Shown here piece by piece: positions 59,212-64,000 of a stretch of DNA of 64,000 bases. Under the pieces are notes generated by a model, which saw only the letters and a list, made by a program, of their open reading frames with translations, ran no database searches and was not told where the DNA came from. Where the stretch lies: assembly GCF_025860405.1 (NCBI RefSeq), contig NZ_CP063785.1, forward strand, positions 6,697,390-6,761,389, written 5' to 3'. Both the position numbers and the translations under genes were made by a program. Origin of the DNA: Tolypothrix sp. PCC 7712. Lineage in GTDB: Bacteria; Cyanobacteriota; Cyanobacteriia; Cyanobacteriales; Nostocaceae. How positions within the stretch are numbered: position 1 is the first letter of the stretch; the number at the start of each line of letters is the position of its first letter.

Positions 59212-60114
59212 CTATTCAGCAGCTTTTTGATTAGCACGATTAGCACGCGCCTCAGCCGAAGCCATAACTTCATCCATATTTTCTAAAAATTCACCAGGGA
59301 AATTCTCTAAAACTCTGGTAGAAAGTGCAACCCGGCCTTTACCTTCATCTAAGTCAATAATCACAGCTTTGATTGGCTGACCAATTTGAAATACTTTATC
59401 TAGAGACTCAATAAATTTTTGGCTGACTTGCTTGATATGCAATAAAGCACTGACACCATCTAAATCTATAAAGACACCAAAAGGTTTAATACCAGTAACT
59501 TTACCTTCCACTAATTGACCGATTTCTAACAAGCTAAAGTTGCTAGAACGACTCGCCAAACGTTGAGAAAGAATTAGCTTTTTGTTATTGCGGTCTACTT
59601 CTAAAAAACCAGCAGTGAGAGTTTGACCTTTAAGCGCTTCTAAATTATCACGCTCAATCAGGTGCGATCGCGGAATGAAACCTCTCAAAGATTGAAGATC
59701 AACGGTGACACCACCTTTATTTACCCCTGTCACCCGCACTGGTACTGTTTGGGAATTTTCTTGCATTTGCGCTAGCCGTTCCCAAATATGCTGAATTTCT
59801 AATTGTTTTCGCGAAAGAGTAACTTGGCCTTCTGCATCCTGCTCGCGGATAATCAAAAACTCCAATTCCTCTTGCATGGGTAGCACTTCCGATAAATCGG
59901 TAACTGCTCTCAAAGAAGCCTCATCACGGGGGATAAACGCTGACGATTTGCCACCAATATCAACATAAGCCCCATCATGGTCAAGTTGGAAAACTTTGCC
60001 ATGTACTACTTGTCCCTTTTGAAACTGGTAGTCGTGTTTTTCTAGTGCTTTGGCAAAATCGTCCATTGTAAATGACGAATTGGCTGTTTGAGAACGTTTC
60101 GCTTCGGAATTCAT
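59212..60114 (-). CDS. S1-domain RNA-binding protein (Rps1b type)
   Basis: 300 residues with three S1 domains in the same order as the protein at 37332; the last (GQLVEGKVTGIKPFGVFIDL, GVSALLHIKQVS) is the strongest. The start region MNSEAKRSQTANSSFTMDDF and FAKALEKHDYQFQKGQVVHG correspond to the 37332 protein, so they are paralogues. It lacks the repeated acidic tail. Known cyanobacterial second S1 proteins (Rps1b) bind RNA and contribute to Shine-Dalgarno-independent translation. The family call is strong; the subtype is inferred. Confidence 0.9.
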   Translation of the reverse strand: MNSEAKRSQTANSSFTMDDFAKALEKHDYQFQKGQVVHGKVFQLDHDGAYVDIGGKSSAFIPRDEASLRAVTDLSEVLPMQEELEFLIIREQDAEGQVTLSRKQLEIQHIWERLAQMQENSQTVPVRVTGVNKGGVTVDLQSLRGFIPRSHLIERDNLEALKGQTLTAGFLEVDRNNKKLILSQRLASRSSNFSLLEIGQLVEGKVTGIKPFGVFIDLDGVSALLHIKQVSQKFIESLDKVFQIGQPIKAVIIDLDEGKGRVALSTRVLENFPGEFLENMDEVMASAEARANRANQKAAE

Positions 60115-60211
60115 GACTTTTGCAGATAATATTGTTATTTGCGCTGATGCTACTGGAGTTTTCAGAAGATTGCTTGTCTTCTATCTCCTTTTTCTCGTTA
60201 AGATTAACATT

Positions 60212-60253
60212 TGTCATTTGTCATTTGTAATACCAAGGACAAATGACAAATAA
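60212..60253. repeat. Inverted heptamer repeat (TCATTTG / CAAATGA)
   Basis: GTCATTTGTCATTTGT (about 60212-60228) is followed by ACAAATGACAAATAAC (about 60239-60254). The heptamers in opposite orientation create a hairpin upstream of the S1-like gene. Confidence 0.75.
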
Positions 60254-60297
60254 CTAAAAACACCTCGACGAAAAAGTAGGCAACGGCTACATAGGTT

Positions 60298-61038
60298 TTA
60301 TGCCAGTTGACCAAAGAGTTGTTTCACCTGCTCCCAAGCATCGGCTGCAACTTTAGGATTATAGCTGGCGCGACGGTCGCAGAAAAATCCGTGGTCAGCT
60401 CCATCGTAGCGAAACACGCGGTGCGGAATGTTGTATTTTTCTAACGTTGCTTCTATCTCATCTACCTGTTCGGCAGGAATGCTGGCATCTTCCATGCCAA
60501 ATAAGGTGTAAATTGTACCTTTAATTTCACTGGTACGAGTAAAGGTTGGTTGTCCGCCGCCGGGTGTGCGGGTTGTAATTCCTGCGCCATAAAAGGAAGC
60601 TGTAGCTTTAATATCTGGAAGAGTAGCAGCCAGGTATGCTACGTGACCACCAAAGCAGAAGCCTGTACAGCCGAAGCTATCTTTTTTGACATTGGGAAGG
60701 GTTTTTAGATAATCAATTGTGGCTTGAATATCGCTCAATAATTCAGAAGCTGTGGTCTGCATTGCATAGCCACGGCCAATTTCAATATCTTCGGGAGTAT
60801 AGCCAGTTTCAAAACCTGGTGCTTGGCGTTGAAAAAGTGCCGGTGCGATCGCAACATAACCTAGTTTTGCAATCCGTTCGGTAACATCGCGAATGTGGAC
60901 ATTGACACCAAAAATCTCTTGCAACACCACAATTGCTGGGTAAGAGCCTGATTCTTTTGGCTGTGCCAAGTAAGCTACTATTGAAAGATTATCTTGCGAA
61001 ATTTGAACCGTTGTGGTGTCGATTGCTCGCTCTGTCAT
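60298..61038 (-). CDS. Dienelactone hydrolase family protein
   Basis: 246 residues, alpha/beta-hydrolase. The nucleophile elbow is GCTGFCFGGHVAY with Cys as the nucleophile (dienelactone-hydrolase type), followed by the Asp region and the catalytic His in DGADHGFFCDRR. The active-site arrangement fits carboxymethylenebutenolidase-like enzymes, whose cyanobacterial substrate is unknown. The gene is monocistronic. ATG at 61038 fits the usual length. Confidence 0.9.
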   Translation of the reverse strand: MTERAIDTTTVQISQDNLSIVAYLAQPKESGSYPAIVVLQEIFGVNVHIRDVTERIAKLGYVAIAPALFQRQAPGFETGYTPEDIEIGRGYAMQTTASELLSDIQATIDYLKTLPNVKKDSFGCTGFCFGGHVAYLAATLPDIKATASFYGAGITTRTPGGGQPTFTRTSEIKGTIYTLFGMEDASIPAEQVDEIEATLEKYNIPHRVFRYDGADHGFFCDRRASYNPKVAADAWEQVKQLFGQLA

Positions 61039-61237
61039 AATAGTTTTTACCAGGGTTGCGTAATTATTTGATATAACTATGCCAGTATCTCAAAGCTTTC
61101 TACCATCAAATTATCAATTAACAACAGTGAACAGATTAGAAATTTCTCTCGGAAAAATTTTATGTATAAATAAATTATTTAAAAGGTAGCAAATGCAGCT
61201 GGTTATATATCGCTACTAGCACTTAGGAGGTTTGGTG

Positions 61238-62221
61238 ATGATTCAATTCCGCATTCAGCCAGACAGTGAAATTCCCGCCTCAACCCAGCTGTTTAATCAA
61301 ATCCGGTTTGCGATCGCTTCCCGGCAATATCCACCTGGGTACAAATTGCCGAGTACAAGGGCACTGGCAATGCAGACGGGGTTACACCGTAATACAATTA
61401 GCAAGGTTTATCGTCAGTTAGAAGAAGACGGATTTGTCGAAAGTCTCGCAGGTTCGGGGATTTATGTCCGCGCCCAAGGCCATGAGGGTGGTAGCAGAAT
61501 GCAATCGCCCATTCTCAAGCAACATCCCGAAGCAGACAAAGTAGTCCAGCAAGCACTTGATGAGCTTCTTTCTCAAGGATGTACCCTCTCGCAAGCGCGG
61601 GAACTATTTTTAGCAGAAATTGATTGGCGGTTGCGTTGCAGCGCTCAGGTGTTAGTAGCAGTTCCTACCTATGACATCGGTGCTGGGGAGTTGATGGTTT
61701 ATGAATTAGAAAAAGCCCTGCAAATACCAATTCAATTGATACCAATGGAAGAATTAGCATCTGTGCTAGATAAAACTTCTTCCGCCACAGTTGTGACTAG
61801 TCGGTATTTTATTGGCGAGGTAGAAGACATCGCTTCTCCAAAAGCTGTAAGGGTGATTCCTCTAGATATCTACGACTATTCTAAAGAACTTAATTTGTTG
61901 AAAACCTTGCCCAAAGAAAACTGTGTGGGCATAGTCAGCTTAAGTTCTGGGATTGCGCGCGCCGCCGAAGTGATTCTCCACGGACTCCGGGGAGATGAAC
62001 TACTGGTAATGACAACCCAACCAAAAGACGCGTACAAACTTCAGGCGATCGTCAAGCGAGCCGAGGTAATTATCAGCGATCAAGCAAGTTATGCAGCAGT
62101 GCAAGCTGCTGTACAAGCGGCGGTAGAAGACATCATTCGTCCGCCCAAGTTGATTAAGGTTGATAATTATATTGGTACTAATTCCATCAATTTATTGAAA
62201 CGAGAATTAGGTTTGGGTTAA
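61238..62221 (+). CDS. GntR-family transcriptional regulator with C-terminal domain
   Basis: About 327 residues. The N-terminal wHTH (about 1-75) reads STQLFNQIRFAIASRQYPPG, then STRALAMQTGLHRNTISKVY, the recognition helix, and EDGFVESLAGSGIYV. The C-terminal domain (about 100-325) has VVTSRYFIGEVEDI and resembles a small-molecule-binding, possibly PLP-fold-related, domain, but no ligand is known. TTG, GTG and ATG follow one another; ATG 61238 is best placed relative to the AGGAGG at 61225-61230. It stands alone and is divergent from the hydrolase. Confidence 0.88.
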   Translation: MIQFRIQPDSEIPASTQLFNQIRFAIASRQYPPGYKLPSTRALAMQTGLHRNTISKVYRQLEEDGFVESLAGSGIYVRAQGHEGGSRMQSPILKQHPEADKVVQQALDELLSQGCTLSQARELFLAEIDWRLRCSAQVLVAVPTYDIGAGELMVYELEKALQIPIQLIPMEELASVLDKTSSATVVTSRYFIGEVEDIASPKAVRVIPLDIYDYSKELNLLKTLPKENCVGIVSLSSGIARAAEVILHGLRGDELLVMTTQPKDAYKLQAIVKRAEVIISDQASYAAVQAAVQAAVEDIIRPPKLIKVDNYIGTNSINLLKRELGLG

Positions 62222-62293
62222 TTCTTAATTTTGTGTCTCGATGTTGGGAGTTTTTGCTCACGCAGAGGCGCAAAGAAGAGGAAAGCGATCGCT

Positions 62294-62881
62294 ATGACTA
62301 TAGTTACTAAAAAACTAACTTTTGCAGAGTATCTCAAATATAACGATGGCACGGATACCCAATACGAACTAGTTGATGGAGAATTAATCCCCATGAGTCT
62401 TGGTACTGGAAAGCATGGCGGAATTGCCAAGTTTTTAGAGCGAACCTTCGATGACGAAAGTGCCAAAATGGGGAAAAATTGGACAGCACAAAAGTTTGCC
62501 ATTGGGATTCGTTCGCCACGTGGCGGACGCTGGGACACCTCACGAATTCCAGATGTGGTGGTTTTAACAACAGAACAGTGGGAAGCACTCTTCAACCGAG
62601 AAGCGCTCATCGAACTCAACGAACCGCCACCGATACTTGTTGTGGAAGTCGTTAGCGAATCTACTCAAACCACAGATTACCGTAGTAAGCGCTCCGAGTA
62701 TGCTGTTCTGGGAATTTCTGAATACTGGATTGTTGATCCAATTCAAGAGGTAGTAACTGTGTGTACTTTAGTAGAAGGCTTTTATGATGCGATCGCATTC
62801 CGCAACCAAGAACGCCTCATCTCTCCCATTTTCCCAGACTTAGATTTAAGTGCTGAACAAGTTTTGGCTGGGCGAAATTAA
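62294..62881 (+). CDS. Uma2 family endonuclease-fold protein (DUF820)
   Basis: About 195 residues from ATG 62294. TFAEYLKYNDG, then YELVDGELIPM, SRIPDVVVL, LVVEVVSEST and EYWIVDPIQEVV are the Uma2 blocks with PD-(D/E)XK-type residues (Asp, Glu-x-Val). Many copies of this family are found in cyanobacteria and their role is unclear. The frame is open further upstream but the added residues look like repeat DNA (TTGTGTCTCGATGTTGG), so ATG 62294 is chosen. It precedes a DUF4058 gene by 41 bases on the same strand. Confidence 0.88.
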   Translation: MTIVTKKLTFAEYLKYNDGTDTQYELVDGELIPMSLGTGKHGGIAKFLERTFDDESAKMGKNWTAQKFAIGIRSPRGGRWDTSRIPDVVVLTTEQWEALFNREALIELNEPPPILVVEVVSESTQTTDYRSKRSEYAVLGISEYWIVDPIQEVVTVCTLVEGFYDAIAFRNQERLISPIFPDLDLSAEQVLAGRN

Positions 62882-62922
62882 TATTGTCATAATTAAATTA
62901 TCAAGTATTTGGATCTGTGGCG

Positions 62923-63711
62923 ATGGCTTCACCATTTCCAGGGATGAACCCCTATTTAGAAAATCCGCTATTTTGGCCAGAAGTTCACAATTTGCTCATA
63001 GCGGCTATTTTCCGGAAATTGAATCCGCAATTGCGCCCTAAATATAAAGTAGCTATTGAAAAGCGAGTATATCAAACCATTGATGAGGATTCTCTACTAG
63101 TTGGTGTTGCTGATGTCGCAGTGCAAAATACGCAACAAAAATTATCACCAGAACCAGCTAATATCGCTGTTGCTTCGCCATCAGTTGCAGCCGTGACAGT
63201 TGATGTGACTATGCCGGAAACTGTCAGAGAAACTTACTTAGAAGTACGAGATATTGCGACACAAGAAGTTGTCACTACAATTGAAATTCTCTCTCCAAAA
63301 AACAAACGTCCAGGAGAAGGACGGAATGCATATACAAAAAAGCGGTTACAAATTTTAGGGAGTTATACCAATTTAGTAGAAATTGATTTGTTGCGAGATG
63401 GTAAGCCAATACAGCAACTACAAAATAACCTACAAACTGACTATAGAATTTTGGTCAGCCGCGCTAGCAAACGTCCTAAAGCTGATTTATACGCATTTAA
63501 TTTACCCAATCCTATACCTGCTTTTCTCTTACCTTTACGTGAAAGCGATACAGAACCATTATTAGATATCCAAACATTAATTTGTGAACTCTACGATGAA
63601 GGTAACTATGATTTAGTGATTGACTATAATCAAGAACCTGTACCTGCGGTGTCAGCAGAAAATTTAGTTTGGTTAGATACGGTTTTAAAAAAGCAGGAAT
63701 TGAGAAATTGA
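62923..63711 (+). CDS. DUF4058 family protein
   Basis: About 262 residues. The start MASPFPGMNPYLENPLFWPE is the hallmark of DUF4058, then VYLEVRDIATQEVVTTIEIL and SPKNKRPGEGRNAYTKKR, with DLQTLICELYDEGNYDLVI-like C-terminus. The function is unknown; the family is cyanobacteria-rich and occurs next to Uma2 genes as here, perhaps as a co-transcribed pair. ATG 62923 is preferred to GTG 62917. Confidence 0.85.
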   Translation: MASPFPGMNPYLENPLFWPEVHNLLIAAIFRKLNPQLRPKYKVAIEKRVYQTIDEDSLLVGVADVAVQNTQQKLSPEPANIAVASPSVAAVTVDVTMPETVRETYLEVRDIATQEVVTTIEILSPKNKRPGEGRNAYTKKRLQILGSYTNLVEIDLLRDGKPIQQLQNNLQTDYRILVSRASKRPKADLYAFNLPNPIPAFLLPLRESDTEPLLDIQTLICELYDEGNYDLVIDYNQEPVPAVSAENLVWLDTVLKKQELRN

Positions 63712-63820
63712 GAATAATTTAAATTTTATTTCTCAACCAAACTTACAGCAATTTTAAGTTGAATAAATTATATTTCAATCCCTAATAAGGATTAAGAGGC
63801 TACTTATAAAGTAAATATTA
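63712..63820. other. AT-rich intergenic stretch
   Basis: Short T-rich DNA after the DUF4058 stop; nothing recognised. Confidence 0.4.
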
Positions 63821-63929
63821 AGTAGGGTGTGTTACGGCTGTGCAAGGATTTCGGAACTTAAGAGAGTAATAATTAGCCGTAACGCACCATCTTTCTCGAT
63901 GCGTTACCCTATCGCTAACGCATCCTACT
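63821..63929. mobile_element. MITE-like palindromic repeat
   Basis: Terminal inverted repeats AGTAGGGTGTGTTA (63821-63834) and TAACGCATCCTACT (63916-63929) match at 12 of 14 positions. Inside is a second exact pair GTTACGGCT (63831-63839) / AGCCGTAAC (63874-63882). No coding capacity. GTAGGGTGCGTTACG-type elements are abundant in filamentous cyanobacteria, so this is probably a non-autonomous mobile repeat. Confidence 0.7.
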
Positions 63930-63965
63930 GGACTGACACAGCTAATTTGATGCAATAGCAAAAAT

Positions 63966-63998
63966 TCATCGGCGTTTATCGGCGTTTATCTGCGGTTA
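63966..63998. repeat. Short tandem repeat CATCGGCGTTTAT
   Basis: TCGGCGTTTA, TCGGCGTTTA and TCTGCGGTTA follow head to tail at the window end, a repeat often found in intergenic cyanobacterial DNA. Confidence 0.6.
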
Positions 63999-64000
63999 AT

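Noticed and set aside
62231..62293. Longer N-terminus for the Uma2 protein
   Set aside because: The extra residues derive from repeat-like DNA and lack homology-like features; ATG 62294 begins the conserved block.

Overview
The window is chromosomal DNA of a filamentous, probably heterocyst-forming (Nostocales-type) cyanobacterium. The evidence is photosystem II genes (psbA, psbB, psbT), very frequent HIP1-type GCGATCGC palindromes, short tandemly repeated heptamers such as AAATGAC/AAATAAC and GTCAAAA in intergenic DNA, many large multidomain sensor kinases, an NRPS-like gene and chromosomal toxin-antitoxin modules. No phage, transposase or CRISPR array was recognised.

Layout. 1-4.6 kb: the 3' part of an inhibitory-type serpin, an AI-2E-family permease, a small membrane protein and an LCP-family cell-wall ligase. 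5.3-10.5 kb: a 50-residue protein with its own terminator, then pncB-nadD-nrtR-nadE, an NAD(P) salvage cluster headed by a perfect 13-3-13 palindrome inside the promoter; the Nudix box of the NrtR-like protein is degenerate, as expected of a regulator. 10.8-13.9 kb: a partner-switch signalling block (RsbW-like ATPase, REC-GAF-PP2C phosphatase, NarL-type regulator). 14.5-20.5 kb: WecG/TagA glycosyltransferase, FtsE-like ATPase and two sensor kinases. 20.8-25.1 kb: a single-module NRPS-like protein (A-MT-PCP-reductase). 25.8-26.9 kb: psbA interrupted by one in-frame TGA at codon 131. 27.2-34.5 kb: ACT-malic enzyme, secreted FAD oxidoreductase, a peptide-type ABC permease and binding lipoprotein, and a small hypothetical gene. 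35-39.2 kb: psbB-psbT, ribosomal protein S1 with a repeated acidic tail, and a HAD hydrolase. 39.8-44.7 kb: an rrn operon whose 16S-23S spacer has no tRNA. 44.8-50.5 kb: a short sensor kinase, a protein with a duplicated C-terminal domain, a GIY-YIG protein, nadA, a phosphoesterase and tRNA-Ser(UGA).

50.9-59.1 kb is an accessory, defence-like island. It holds an ABC/OLD-type ATPase followed by a PD-(D/E)XK-like protein; on the opposite strand a MotA/MotB-like pair resembling ZorA/ZorB of Zorya anti-phage systems; a divergent Ser/Thr kinase; two VapBC-type modules; a solitary Cro/C1-like protein; and a hypothetical gene with iteron-like repeats over its start. No recognisable ZorC, ZorD or ZorE is present, so the ZorAB-like pair may work with unusual partners. 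59.2-64 kb returns to housekeeping genes: a second S1-type protein, a dienelactone hydrolase, a GntR regulator, Uma2 and DUF4058 proteins, and a MITE-like palindromic repeat.

All calls come from reading the sequence and recalled family knowledge; no database search was run. The most notable items are the Zorya-like/ATPase-nuclease island, the interrupted psbA, the stand-alone A-MT-PCP-R enzyme, the NrtR operator and the 50-residue conserved-looking gene.
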